From: Qingshengfaniella alkalisoli
GTDB lineage: Bacteria; Pseudomonadota; Alphaproteobacteria; Rhodobacterales; Rhodobacteraceae
Length of the DNA: 64,000 nt
Direction: 5' to 3'
NCBI RefSeq assembly: GCF_007855645.1
Contig: NZ_CP042263.1
Location: 310,001 to 374,000 of the forward strand
Every line of letters starts with the position of its first letter. The first letter of the stretch is position 1. Positions 26,581 to 35,479 of this stretch are shown here, one piece after another. The translations under genes and the position numbers were made by a program. Below the pieces are notes generated by a model that saw only the letters and a program-made list of their open reading frames with translations, was not told the DNA's origin and did no database searches.

Positions 26581-28023
26581 GTGCCCAGTATGGCCGTCGC
26601 GCACACTACTCGTTCGGCTCATCCCACGCGTGACACCGTCAGGCCGTCGCGTACACGCTCGTCGGCCTCCGAGGCCTCGGGTTCGCGGGCGCTTCTCGTG
26701 ATAACGGTTCTGGCACTCATTACACCGATCAGCTTTGAGATCGGCAGCCTTTATATGCTTCCGTCAAGGCTTCTGTTCCTGTTCACCGTACCGTATCTCG
26801 TTGTTCAGACGCTCCGGGGTGCATATGGGCGGCTGATCTTCACCGATTTTGCGATCGCGTTCCACGTCTTGTGGATGATGATCACGATCGCAATTCACCA
26901 CCCAAGCCAAGCAGTCACGTTCTCGGCATCTACGGCACTGGCGGTGCTCGGCGGATATCTCACGGCGCGGGCAACCATTCGCAACGTCAGTGACTTCCAG
27001 TTCTTCGCAAAATTCTATGCCACGGTTGTCATTTTGATGTTTCCGCTGGCGTTGACGGAGTCCCTCACGACGCAAATCGTACTCGCAAACTGGATAAATG
27101 CGCTCGACCTGTCCGGGATTAATACCATTCGTGATGTGAATTATTGCTGTCGTCTCGGTCTTGACCGGGCACAGGTGGCCTTTGTCCATCCGATTCATTT
27201 CGGGCTGTTCGCATCCGGTCCTGTCGCGATTTACTTTGTAGGGCTGCGAAACCAGCTGAATCCCTTCAGACGCACAGTGGCAACCCTTCTCATCATTGCC
27301 ACCTGTTTCATGTCCGTTTCCAGCGGACCTTTCCTGACCGCAATTTTCCAGGTGATGCTGATAGGGTACATGATCATAACGCACAAATACGCTGGTCAGT
27401 GGAAGCTTCTGCTGTGGATGACAGCGGGTATGTATGCCGTGATCGAGGTCGCGTCCGACCGCTTCGGGCTATACGCCCTCGCGTCCCGGCTGGCTTTCAA
27501 TCCCGGCACCGCGACGTTTCGGAAACTCCTGTTCGATATCGGTTCGGCACAGGTGGCACGGACACCAATCTTCGGATGGGGCTTCCACAGAATTCCGGGC
27601 ATGCCGAACTGGATGCCCAGCACACTGGACAATTTCTGGCTCGCCCAGGCGGTATCTTACGGATATCCGGGTTTCATCTCCGTGATGGCCGCGTTCCTGT
27701 ATTCCATGATCAGAGCAGGTCGTGGGCTGCTACAAAAAGGCTCCGATCTTTATAATGCGAGGGTGGGTTGGACCATTCTTCTGGTCAGCCTGTTGCTCAG
27801 CCTGTCAACGGTCACGATCTGGAACCAGTTGCACTCGGTCATCTTCCTGCTTCTCGGTGCCGGTCAGTTTCTATTCCTTACCTCTGAACCCGATGAAACC
27901 CGAACCGCTGACCAGACGCCGGATCGACCGCGTTCTCGCTATACGCGGTTCGCCGGAGAGCGCGGGAAATCGGCGAACCGCTCGACACCTGGCGACGGAC
28001 AACGTGTCAGTCGCTCTCGTTGA
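26581..28023 (+). CDS. O-antigen ligase/polymerase-like membrane protein
   Basis: The 480-residue integral membrane protein has about eleven hydrophobic segments after a polar, Ser/Arg-rich N-terminal 35 residues. A large loop contains FGWGFHRIPGMPNWMPSTLDNFWL, the G-x-G-x-H...N loop seen in Wzy/WaaL-type O-antigen polymerases and ligases. The tail is hydrophilic and Arg-rich. It is the only Wzy candidate in the locus, so it probably polymerises the repeat units at the periplasmic face. The start is GTG at 26581 or ATG at 26590; an AGAGG just upstream does not decide between them. Confidence 0.78.
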   Translation: MPSMAVAHTTRSAHPTRDTVRPSRTRSSASEASGSRALLVITVLALITPISFEIGSLYMLPSRLLFLFTVPYLVVQTLRGAYGRLIFTDFAIAFHVLWMMITIAIHHPSQAVTFSASTALAVLGGYLTARATIRNVSDFQFFAKFYATVVILMFPLALTESLTTQIVLANWINALDLSGINTIRDVNYCCRLGLDRAQVAFVHPIHFGLFASGPVAIYFVGLRNQLNPFRRTVATLLIIATCFMSVSSGPFLTAIFQVMLIGYMIITHKYAGQWKLLLWMTAGMYAVIEVASDRFGLYALASRLAFNPGTATFRKLLFDIGSAQVARTPIFGWGFHRIPGMPNWMPSTLDNFWLAQAVSYGYPGFISVMAAFLYSMIRAGRGLLQKGSDLYNARVGWTILLVSLLLSLSTVTIWNQLHSVIFLLLGAGQFLFLTSEPDETRTADQTPDRPRSRYTRFAGERGKSANRSTPGDGQRVSRSR

Positions 28024-28083
28024 CCTGCCAGAGTTGGAGGTACCACGCTTGAGTGTGCGGTCGTCAAACCCATGCCGCGGCGA

Positions 28084-28854
28084 TCACAAACCCAGCTTGG
28101 ATCGAATCTTGCGAGAAACCTGTCGCAACGGATCATTGTGAGCTTTCAGTGCTGTATCGCGCTCCCGGATTTGCCGCGCCGAGAGTTGCGGCGCGGCAGT
28201 CTGCGGGAATTTCTGATCGACCTGGTAGCCGAACCGTTCAAAATCTGCCGCATATAGCCGAGAAATACGTTCCAGATCCAGATCACTCGGGAGAACCTGC
28301 TCGGTTTTCACTTTCACGTAACCGCCGCGCTCGTTGAAACGCGGCACAGCACGTGGCGCAGCTTCCTCACCCGTCAATTCATCGAACCACGCGACAAGCC
28401 CGTCGAGCCCGTGTTCCATGTGAAATATCCTGGCGTCATTCGGAACCAGATCGTTCATCGGACGAACATGGTTGTCATAGATGAATGGGTTTTCCGCCAT
28501 CATGTCTGGCAGTTCCGCCAACCAATCCGAGAAGCCACCGATATTGCCTGAAATGCTGCTCTCGACCTCGAGCTGAAAATGATAAGCGCTCACGAGCCGC
28601 GCGACGGGATGGCGAACGATCGTAAAGGTCGCGTCGAAGAAATCGCGTGGAAACAGCCGCGACAGGCTGCGATTGTCAATATGCTGCGGTGATGACTTCG
28701 ACCACGACGTGACCGGGTCATGCCGGGTGTGCATACTGTCCGAAAAAGCGATCTTTCCGAAGCGCTCCGACAGATACCATGCCACTGCCGTACCCCCGCA
28801 TTTGGGAATATGAGCATAATAGACAAGGCGATCACCAGCTTTGAAAATCGGCAT
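28084..28854 (-). CDS. sulfotransferase family 2 protein
   Basis: The 256-residue enzyme should transfer sulfate from PAPS to a carbohydrate. The 5'-phosphosulfate loop is HIPKCGGTA at about 15-23. The 3'-phosphate site is RHPVARLVSAYHF at about 81-93. Both are hallmark motifs of carbohydrate sulfotransferases. The ATG at 28854 has a GGAG ribosome site 6 nt upstream, which decides against the longer frame to 28932. It lies between the polymerase-like and flippase-like genes, so sulfation of the polysaccharide repeat is the natural inference. The acceptor is unknown. Confidence 0.87.
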   Translation of the reverse strand: MPIFKAGDRLVYYAHIPKCGGTAVAWYLSERFGKIAFSDSMHTRHDPVTSWSKSSPQHIDNRSLSRLFPRDFFDATFTIVRHPVARLVSAYHFQLEVESSISGNIGGFSDWLAELPDMMAENPFIYDNHVRPMNDLVPNDARIFHMEHGLDGLVAWFDELTGEEAAPRAVPRFNERGGYVKVKTEQVLPSDLDLERISRLYAADFERFGYQVDQKFPQTAAPQLSARQIRERDTALKAHNDPLRQVSRKIRSKLGL

Positions 28855-29042
28855 GACATACTCCGAGATACTGAATACGGCGCTGAGAATGATTTGCTTT
28901 ATACGTGCTATGTCTCGCCGGGGAAGGGGCACCGACGACGAGTGCCATATTAGCCAGAACTTTCATGGGCATACAATATGATCATACCGCGCGCTCATAC
29001 AAAGAGGGACCCGGATCCTGTTTACCTCGGAACGGCGGCATA

Positions 29043-30464
29043 TTATGAACCGGCACCACGTCTTTTCAAGCTGCTTTTCAGATTGCCCCAGAAGTTCCGG
29101 CTGCAGGCCAGCAAAGCCAATGTCGCGAACACGGCTATCGTGCTAGCCACCGAAACGCCAACGTACCCCTTGGGCTCCTGCCATGTGGCGACAAGCAGGC
29201 AAATGATCGCCACAATCGCACACAGATATGGTGCCGACATTTCCCCGATCTGCCCGAGTCCGCTGCGTCGGTAGAGCAATGCGACCGATGCGGCAACACT
29301 GGCCATCTGTCCGATCGCACCAACGATTAGAACTTCGACAATCCCATAACCGGACATCGCAAGCGCGATGGCAACCGGAACGAACAGCACGCGCACGATG
29401 TTCGAAAGCAGCATGTTGATGGTGTTGGCACGAGACATCGCGATCGTCACGGTTGTTTCGCGAACAAATTGCAAGGAAAAGGCAATGCCGAGAAGGGCAA
29501 CATAAGGCCCCGCCTCGGCGAACTTCTCGCCAAAGACCAATGTCAGGACGGCGGGACCAAGCAGGCAAAACCCGAGCATGGCAATCGCACTGCAGCACAA
29601 GCCCATCTGCAACAGAAAATTTGCATGCTTGTCGAAGCTCGCCGGACTATTCTGAAGCTTCGACAGCGACGGCAGAAAAAATGTCCCCGCCATCCGGCCC
29701 AGCTGTTGCATTGGAACCATCGTGAGCGACAGCGATGCACTCAGCAGGCCAAGCTCATACGCACCGTAGAAATTCGCGACGATCAGGCGATCACCCTGCA
29801 ACACGACGAAGGTGATGATCCCCGCAAAAAAGAGTGGCCAACCGAACCGGAAGCCCAACCGAGCGATTTCGGGGTTCCAACGTACTCGGTAGGGGGTAGT
29901 CGCCACCATATGGCTGATCACGACATAGGCTAGCGTTTCAACAACATAGACGCCGATCATGACCCTGAAATCGCCCAGCCACAGATATAGCGGCCAAAGT
30001 GTCGCCAGCGACAGCACCAGGGACGCCATCTGGATCTTCAACTGCAGGCCGAAATTCATCTTCCGTTGAAGCTGGACAGGTTCGGGATGCGTGAGCCCCT
30101 GGATAAGCGGAACAAGCGCCATGCACCGATAGGCCCAACTGTATTCGGAAAGACCCATCAGCGTCGCGATGGGTCCAGCGGCCAGAAACAGCAGCGCAGC
30201 GATCAGCAGGCTGCGAAGCAGGTTCAGCATCTTGATGGCAGCAAGAAATTCCGGATCGTCACCTGCCTCATGCTGCACAAGCAGCTTGCCAAAGTTGAAG
30301 TTGGTAAAAAGCTGCAACAGGCTGATTGCCACCATCAGCGTCGAGGCGATCCCGAAATCCGCGACTGACAGCAGACGCGCCACCAGAACGTTACGGACAA
30401 ACCTCAACACGAAATTGCACCAAGACCCTGATATGAATGTCAGTGCAGTCTTAACCGGATTCAC
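29043..30464 (-). CDS. polysaccharide flippase (Wzx-like, MOP superfamily)
   Basis: The 473-residue protein has about twelve to fourteen transmembrane helices and a typical start (SGSWCNFVLRFVRNVLVARLLSV..FG). This pattern marks oligosaccharide flippases that move undecaprenyl-linked repeat units outward. The GTG at 30464 has a well-spaced AGGAAG. The open frame runs on to 30722, but the added part is Arg/Ser-rich and not flippase-like. It is the last gene of the polysaccharide locus and reads in the same direction as the sulfotransferase. Confidence 0.87.
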   Translation of the reverse strand: MNPVKTALTFISGSWCNFVLRFVRNVLVARLLSVADFGIASTLMVAISLLQLFTNFNFGKLLVQHEAGDDPEFLAAIKMLNLLRSLLIAALLFLAAGPIATLMGLSEYSWAYRCMALVPLIQGLTHPEPVQLQRKMNFGLQLKIQMASLVLSLATLWPLYLWLGDFRVMIGVYVVETLAYVVISHMVATTPYRVRWNPEIARLGFRFGWPLFFAGIITFVVLQGDRLIVANFYGAYELGLLSASLSLTMVPMQQLGRMAGTFFLPSLSKLQNSPASFDKHANFLLQMGLCCSAIAMLGFCLLGPAVLTLVFGEKFAEAGPYVALLGIAFSLQFVRETTVTIAMSRANTINMLLSNIVRVLFVPVAIALAMSGYGIVEVLIVGAIGQMASVAASVALLYRRSGLGQIGEMSAPYLCAIVAIICLLVATWQEPKGYVGVSVASTIAVFATLALLACSRNFWGNLKSSLKRRGAGS

Positions 30465-31071
30465 GATACGTACTTCCTCAGCAACCAATCGAACTCGGCC
30501 AAGGTTTAACACAGCATCAATGATACAGATGCTCACCCGGCGAGAAATACTTGTAGCACCGGCAGATAGGAGAAACGGGGGAACCTGTGAACCACCAAAA
30601 TACGATTTCTGCGGGGTTCGCGTAAGGTCCAATCTTGCAAGAAACAATTGTGACCCCTGCTGCCACGCCAGATCCTGCTCATGACATCCTTTCGTCGCAA
30701 GGAAATCGGCCACTGTCGGCAATACTCAGAAAGGCGCGCTCAAACCCGCCGCTACTCGGCCCCCGTCCAGTTGACCCTGTCTTCACGGGATCGCTCAAGG
30801 GTACCAGGCAGTCGATAGCCCGGCTTGACCGGTTAGACGCGGTGCCTATGTCGATATCGGCACTTGGTCCTGTCGAGATTCGTTCGATCCGCGAACCCAA
30901 TTTTCTCTTGTGGGCTTTGCAGTCTTGAACCGGACCGAGACAAGCATCGGTCTTGGCAAGATCCCGACTTGCAGTCATCACTTTCTGGTCATAGGAAGGC
31001 GACGAGCCAGCGGTCCCGGTGCGCGCCAGCCATTCACTCCAATTCGGCTGGAATGGACCGAGAGGCTGGCA
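30465..31071. other. 607-bp intergenic region before dhbC
   Basis: This space lies between the flippase gene (leftward) and dhbC (rightward). Short frames exist on both strands, but none has a ribosome site and recognisable sequence together. It should hold two promoters. I looked for Fur and Irr-type iron boxes because dhb genes are often iron-controlled and saw none that is convincing. The ribosome site GAGAGG at 31060-31065 belongs to dhbC. Confidence 0.5.
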
Positions 31072-32175
31072 ATGACCCATCATGATCAGGATTTCGCGCA
31101 GCGGCGTGCAGGCGCGGCCGCGCCGCCCCCGTTCGAGTTCCGGGTGAAAGGCCGCCGTCTCGTGAGCACGGATACGCAGCCTGTGGATCTTGCCACGGTC
31201 AATGGCTTGAAAACGGGCGAAATCATCGCCGGTGCCCTCCCCTTCGAGGACTCCCACCCTGCCCGCCTTTGGCGCGGCATGGTGCAGGAAAAACCGGACA
31301 TCACTTCGCCTATGCTGCCCGACTATCGCTGGATTCTTCGAACCGAACCGGAAGGCACGGATTATATCCGCGCGGTTCAACAAGCGGTCGGGCAAATGCA
31401 GGCATCCAATCTGCAGAAGGTGGTGCTGGCACGAACATTGCTGGCCCGCGCCGACCGCAACATCGACTTGCCCGCCCTGCTGACCCGGTTGGCGGCGGAC
31501 GAAAACGCGACGGCGTTTCTGGTGCAGCTTTCGGCACAGACATGGCTGGTCGGAGCGACGCCTGAATTGCTTGTCGAGACATCAGGCCGCACGATCCGGT
31601 CCTTTCCGCTGGCCGGGTCACTGCCGCGGCAGGCGGACGCCCAAGCCGACCGGACGGCAGAGAAATCCCTGCAAGCCTCGGTCAAGGATCTGCACGAGCA
31701 TCGCTTCGTGGTCGAACACATCATGGACACGCTCGCCCCGCATTGTACCGACCTGCGAGCACCGGATGGAACGGCGACGACCTCCACCCGGACCATGTGG
31801 CATCTGGGGACACGGATCGCAGGCGTGCTGAAGGCTGATGGCCCTTCATCCCTGGAACTGGCTCAACTTCTGCACCCGACCCCTGCAGTGTGCGGTGTGC
31901 CGCGAGCGGCCGCAATGGATGTGATCCGCCGGTCCGAGCCTGTCCGGCGTGACTATTACGCGGGCTGTGTTGGCTGGTGCGACGGGCGCGGCGACGGGGC
32001 ATGGCATGTGTCCATCCGTTGCGCTGAAGTGTCTGGTCGCGACGCCCGGCTTTATGCCGGTGCAGGCATCGTCGCCCAATCCGACCCGCAATCCGAACTG
32101 GTCGAGACGCGCGCCAAATTCGGTGCATTGCTGGCGGCGCTCGGCTGCGAGATCACCGTCCACAAGGACATCTGA
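31072..32175 (+). CDS. dhbC: isochorismate synthase (DhbC/EntC)
   Basis: The enzyme isomerises chorismate to isochorismate, the first step to 2,3-dihydroxybenzoate. The 367-residue chorismate-binding fold shows the conserved LHPTPAVCGVPRAAA block and RRDYYAGCVGW, followed by the Mg-binding C-terminal strands. The ATG at 31072 has GAGAGG 6 nt upstream; the frame continues 54 codons upstream without conservation. It overlaps dhbB by one base (TGATG). Salicylate synthases and menaquinone MenF are alternatives, but the neighbouring isochorismatase and dehydrogenase settle the call. Confidence 0.93.
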   Translation: MTHHDQDFAQRRAGAAAPPPFEFRVKGRRLVSTDTQPVDLATVNGLKTGEIIAGALPFEDSHPARLWRGMVQEKPDITSPMLPDYRWILRTEPEGTDYIRAVQQAVGQMQASNLQKVVLARTLLARADRNIDLPALLTRLAADENATAFLVQLSAQTWLVGATPELLVETSGRTIRSFPLAGSLPRQADAQADRTAEKSLQASVKDLHEHRFVVEHIMDTLAPHCTDLRAPDGTATTSTRTMWHLGTRIAGVLKADGPSSLELAQLLHPTPAVCGVPRAAAMDVIRRSEPVRRDYYAGCVGWCDGRGDGAWHVSIRCAEVSGRDARLYAGAGIVAQSDPQSELVETRAKFGALLAALGCEITVHKDI

Positions 32176-32819
32176 TGACCCAATCCCGCCGCCTGCCGAC
32201 AATCGCGCCCTACCCTCTGCCGCGCCGCGATGAACTGCCCAAATCGCGGGCGTCCTTCACGCTGGATTCGTCTCGCGCGGTTCTGTTGATCCACGACATG
32301 CAGAAGTATTTCTGCGCCCCGTTCGAGACATCGCAATCACCGCTCGCGCCGGTTGTTGAAAATATCGCGGGCCTCGCCGCCAAAGCCCGCGCGACTGGCG
32401 TGCCGGTCTTCTACACCGCGCAAGAGACCAATCAGATCCCCTGCGATCGCGGGCTGCAGGCCGATCTGTGGGGGCCGGGCATGTCAGACGAGGTCGCGCA
32501 TCAGCCGATCATCGATGATCTGGCGCCCCAGCCGCAGGATTTCCAGCTGGTCAAACACCGCTACAGCGCGTTTCAGCGCAGCAACCTGGAGCCGATGATG
32601 CATGCCCGTGGCCGTGACCAGATCATCATCTGCGGGATCTATGCGCATATTGGCTGCCTGCTGACCGCCGCCGACGCCTTCATGCGCGACTTTGAGCCGT
32701 TCTTCATCGCCGACGCGCTGGCCGATTTCTCCCGCGACAAGCATGACATGGCGCTGTCCTATGTCGCGCAGGTCTGTGGCGTCCCCCTGATGGCCCGGGA
32801 TGCGGAGACGTTGCTATGA
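32175..32819 (+). CDS. dhbB: isochorismatase, stand-alone (no aryl carrier domain)
   Basis: The enzyme hydrolyses isochorismate to 2,3-dihydro-2,3-dihydroxybenzoate and pyruvate. The 214-residue cysteine-hydrolase-like domain has LLIHDMQKYF (Asp), LVKHRYSAF (Lys) and CGIYAHIGCLLTA, which is the isochorismatase version of the active-site loop. DhbB/EntB proteins of siderophore synthetases are about 70-90 residues longer because of a C-terminal aryl carrier domain. That domain is absent here, so the product is probably released free. It overlaps dhbA by four bases (ATGA). Confidence 0.93.
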   Translation: MTQSRRLPTIAPYPLPRRDELPKSRASFTLDSSRAVLLIHDMQKYFCAPFETSQSPLAPVVENIAGLAAKARATGVPVFYTAQETNQIPCDRGLQADLWGPGMSDEVAHQPIIDDLAPQPQDFQLVKHRYSAFQRSNLEPMMHARGRDQIIICGIYAHIGCLLTAADAFMRDFEPFFIADALADFSRDKHDMALSYVAQVCGVPLMARDAETLL

Positions 32820-33571
32820 CATTCGGTTTGCATGGAAAGCGTGTGCTTCTGACCGGCGCGGGAGGCGGGATCGGCCACGCTGTCGCCAGCGCCTTCCATA
32901 CCGAGGGCGCGCATGTCATCGCCACCGACAGGGACCGTCCCACCGAATTGCCCGACGCGATCCGACGCGAGGCCATGGACGTCACCGACAGCGCGGCGGT
33001 TGACCGTCTGGTGACACGGATCGTGGCCGAGGACGGCCCCATCGACATCGGACTCAGCGTCGCGGGCGTTTTGTCCACGACACGCGTTCAGGACACCAGC
33101 GACGCGGAATGGCGGCGGGTCTTCGCCGTCAACACCGATGGCGTGTTCCATCTGTGCCGGGCCCTGGCCCGCGTCATGCAGCCACGCGGCAAGGGCGCGA
33201 TCGTTGTGGTCAGTTCCAACGCGGCGGGCATCCCGCGTCACGCCATGGCGGCCTATGCCGCGTCCAAGGCCGCAACGACGATGTTCACCCGCTGTCTGGG
33301 GCTGGAGCTCGCCCCACACGGCATACGCTGCAACATCGTCGCGCCCGGATCGACCATGACGCCGATGCAGACGGGCATGTGGCCGGATGAACATGGCGGG
33401 GCAGCCGTTATTCGCGGGTCGCTCGAGACCTTCAAGTCCGGCATCCCGCTGGGCAAGATCGCCACGCCGGAAGAAATCGCCGACGCGGTGCTGTTTCTGG
33501 CCTCTGACCGCGCCAGCCACATCACCATGTCGGATCTGTATGTCGATGGCGGCGCGACGCTGCGGGGATAA
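32816..33571 (+). CDS. dhbA: 2,3-dihydro-2,3-dihydroxybenzoate dehydrogenase
   Basis: This is a short-chain dehydrogenase of 251 residues that aromatises dihydro-DHB to 2,3-dihydroxybenzoate with NAD+. It has TGAGGGIG at about 14-21, the catalytic Ser in VVVSSNAAG and YAASK. Gene order dhbC-dhbB-dhbA with overlapping stops and starts supports the specific call; alone it could only be called an SDR. No DhbE ligase or DhbF synthetase follows. The next gene converges on it 9 bp away. Confidence 0.92.
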   Translation: MTFGLHGKRVLLTGAGGGIGHAVASAFHTEGAHVIATDRDRPTELPDAIRREAMDVTDSAAVDRLVTRIVAEDGPIDIGLSVAGVLSTTRVQDTSDAEWRRVFAVNTDGVFHLCRALARVMQPRGKGAIVVVSSNAAGIPRHAMAAYAASKAATTMFTRCLGLELAPHGIRCNIVAPGSTMTPMQTGMWPDEHGGAAVIRGSLETFKSGIPLGKIATPEEIADAVLFLASDRASHITMSDLYVDGGATLRG

Positions 33572-33580
33572 TCCCGCGCG

Positions 33581-35467
33581 TCAGGCTTGCGGCATACCCT
33601 TGGGTCGCCCCAACCGCTTTTGCGCAGCGATACGAAACGGCGCGTTCGCCGCACCGAACCCGCGATAGCCGGGGGCACGCTGCACGATTTCGAAGAACAC
33701 GCCTCCCGTCAGCCGACGGGAGTAGAGTTGAAAGAAAGTCTCGCCATTCTCGATGTCATACAGGATATTTCCCTGCCGCAACTGATCGAGCAGCCCGTCA
33801 GGCAATTCGAACCGCGCGGCCAGATCGTCGTAGTAGTTCGCGGGCATGGGCAGCGACTCGAACCCGCGTTCTGCCAAGACCTTCGCGGTGGCGAATATGT
33901 CCTGCGTGGCCAGCGCAATGTGCTGGACCGACGCGCCGAAACTGTCGGTCAGAAAGCTGCCAGCCAACGTGCGATGTGTCTCGGCGCCGTTCAGCGTCAC
34001 CCGCAGCGCCCCATCCGGCGCTTCAACCACCTGACTGCGCACCAGCCCGTCAGGGTCGATCACATCGACCATCGGCGATTTCTGCATGTCGAACAGCGAG
34101 GTGTAGAACAGCGTCCAGCTTAGCATGTCCTCGTAGCTCATCGTCTGAGCCAGGTGATCCACTCGCGTCAGACCCGCACCGTCCGTGTCCTGCGTCACCG
34201 TCTCGAATTCCACATCCCAGACCTGGTCCAGCCCGGTTTCCGCGTCGATGAAATGCAGCACGGAACCGCCAAGGCCGCGAATGGCAGGGATTTCCATCTC
34301 GCCCGGCCCGATAGGTTGGAAGAAGGGGCTGGACCCCAGCCCCGTGGCGCGCGCGACCGTTTCGCTGGCGGAGCCGACATTCAGCCCGATATCGCACACC
34401 GTCGTGCCGCGCGCGTTCCAGGTATGCGCGGCGTGGCCCTCGGACTGGCGGTTTACCACGATGCGAATGTCATGCTGTTGCCACAGGTCGATATCCTTGT
34501 TGCGGTGACGTCCCGCGCGATTGAAGCCCAAGCATTGAAGCTGGCTGGCCAGTTGGTCGGCATCGTCACCGCGTGCGGCGAACTCGACAAAGGCCACACC
34601 TTCAATGCCCACGCGCGGTGGCAGCACCGGAAGGGCTTGCGTGGTTTCCGGCTCCGCCCGGCGCACATCGTCCATCAAGGAGATCAGCGACCGGTACCCA
34701 TCCTTGGCGATCATCCCCGCATTACCGCCGCGAAACTGGTCGTTGAAAATTTCAAGGCTGATCGGACCCGCATAGCCCGTCGCCATGACCGCCCGCATGA
34801 AGGCCTGCACATCCAGATCGCCCTCGCCCGGCATGTTCCGGAAGTGACGCGACCAGTACAGCAGATCCATCTCGATCAGCGGCGCATCGGCAAGCTGGAC
34901 GAAGAACACCTTGTCCCCGGGAATGGCGCGGATCGATTCCGGGTCGATCTTGCGGCCCAGCGAATGGAAGCTGTCGAGGATCAGCCCGACATTCGAGTGA
35001 TCCGCCCGGCGCACGATTTCCCACGCATCTCGGTGATCGTTCACATGACGGCCCCAGGCCAATGCCTCGAACCCGATCCGCAGGCCACGCGACTTGGCAA
35101 TCTCTCCCAGCTCCGCCAGATCATCGGCGGCGCGGTCGATCCCACCGAGGCTGCGCGGATGCACCGACGAGCAGATCAAGATCAGGTCGGTGCCCAGTTC
35201 TTGCATGACGTCGAACTTGCGTTCGGCGCGCTCAAACGCCTTGGCACGCAGCGGTTGCGGCAGGCACTCGAAATCCCGAAACGGCTGGAACAGGGTGATG
35301 TCGAGGCCATGGTCGCGGATCATCCGGCCCACGTCGCGCGGGCCGCCGTCATGCGCGATGAAATCCTGCTCGAAAATCTCGATGCCGTCATACCCGGCCT
35401 CGGCGATGGCCGTCAGCTTTTCGGGCAAGGCGCCGGAAATGGATACCGTGGCGATGGAAGTTTTCAT
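33581..35467 (-). CDS. quiC: 3-dehydroshikimate dehydratase, TIM-barrel plus VOC fusion (QuiC-type)
   Basis: The enzyme dehydrates 3-dehydroshikimate to protocatechuate. The 628-residue protein has an N-terminal sugar-phosphate isomerase-like TIM barrel (about 1-280; starts MKTSIATVSISG, GYDGIEIFEQDF). The C-terminal half (about 290-610) is a vicinal-oxygen-chelate region like 4-hydroxyphenylpyruvate dioxygenase. This is the known QuiC fusion architecture, often annotated only as isomerase/dioxygenase. It is the last gene of the leftward operon with the TRAP importer and shikimate dehydrogenase, 12 bp after dctM, which supports a catabolic role. Confidence 0.9.
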   Translation of the reverse strand: MKTSIATVSISGALPEKLTAIAEAGYDGIEIFEQDFIAHDGGPRDVGRMIRDHGLDITLFQPFRDFECLPQPLRAKAFERAERKFDVMQELGTDLILICSSVHPRSLGGIDRAADDLAELGEIAKSRGLRIGFEALAWGRHVNDHRDAWEIVRRADHSNVGLILDSFHSLGRKIDPESIRAIPGDKVFFVQLADAPLIEMDLLYWSRHFRNMPGEGDLDVQAFMRAVMATGYAGPISLEIFNDQFRGGNAGMIAKDGYRSLISLMDDVRRAEPETTQALPVLPPRVGIEGVAFVEFAARGDDADQLASQLQCLGFNRAGRHRNKDIDLWQQHDIRIVVNRQSEGHAAHTWNARGTTVCDIGLNVGSASETVARATGLGSSPFFQPIGPGEMEIPAIRGLGGSVLHFIDAETGLDQVWDVEFETVTQDTDGAGLTRVDHLAQTMSYEDMLSWTLFYTSLFDMQKSPMVDVIDPDGLVRSQVVEAPDGALRVTLNGAETHRTLAGSFLTDSFGASVQHIALATQDIFATAKVLAERGFESLPMPANYYDDLAARFELPDGLLDQLRQGNILYDIENGETFFQLYSRRLTGGVFFEIVQRAPGYRGFGAANAPFRIAAQKRLGRPKGMPQA

Positions 35468-35479
35468 AAGTTCACTCCG

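Noticed and set aside
30679-31395. 238-codon leftward frame before and inside dhbC
   Set aside because: It has no recognisable domain, lies partly antisense to dhbC, and its composition fits a shadow frame.
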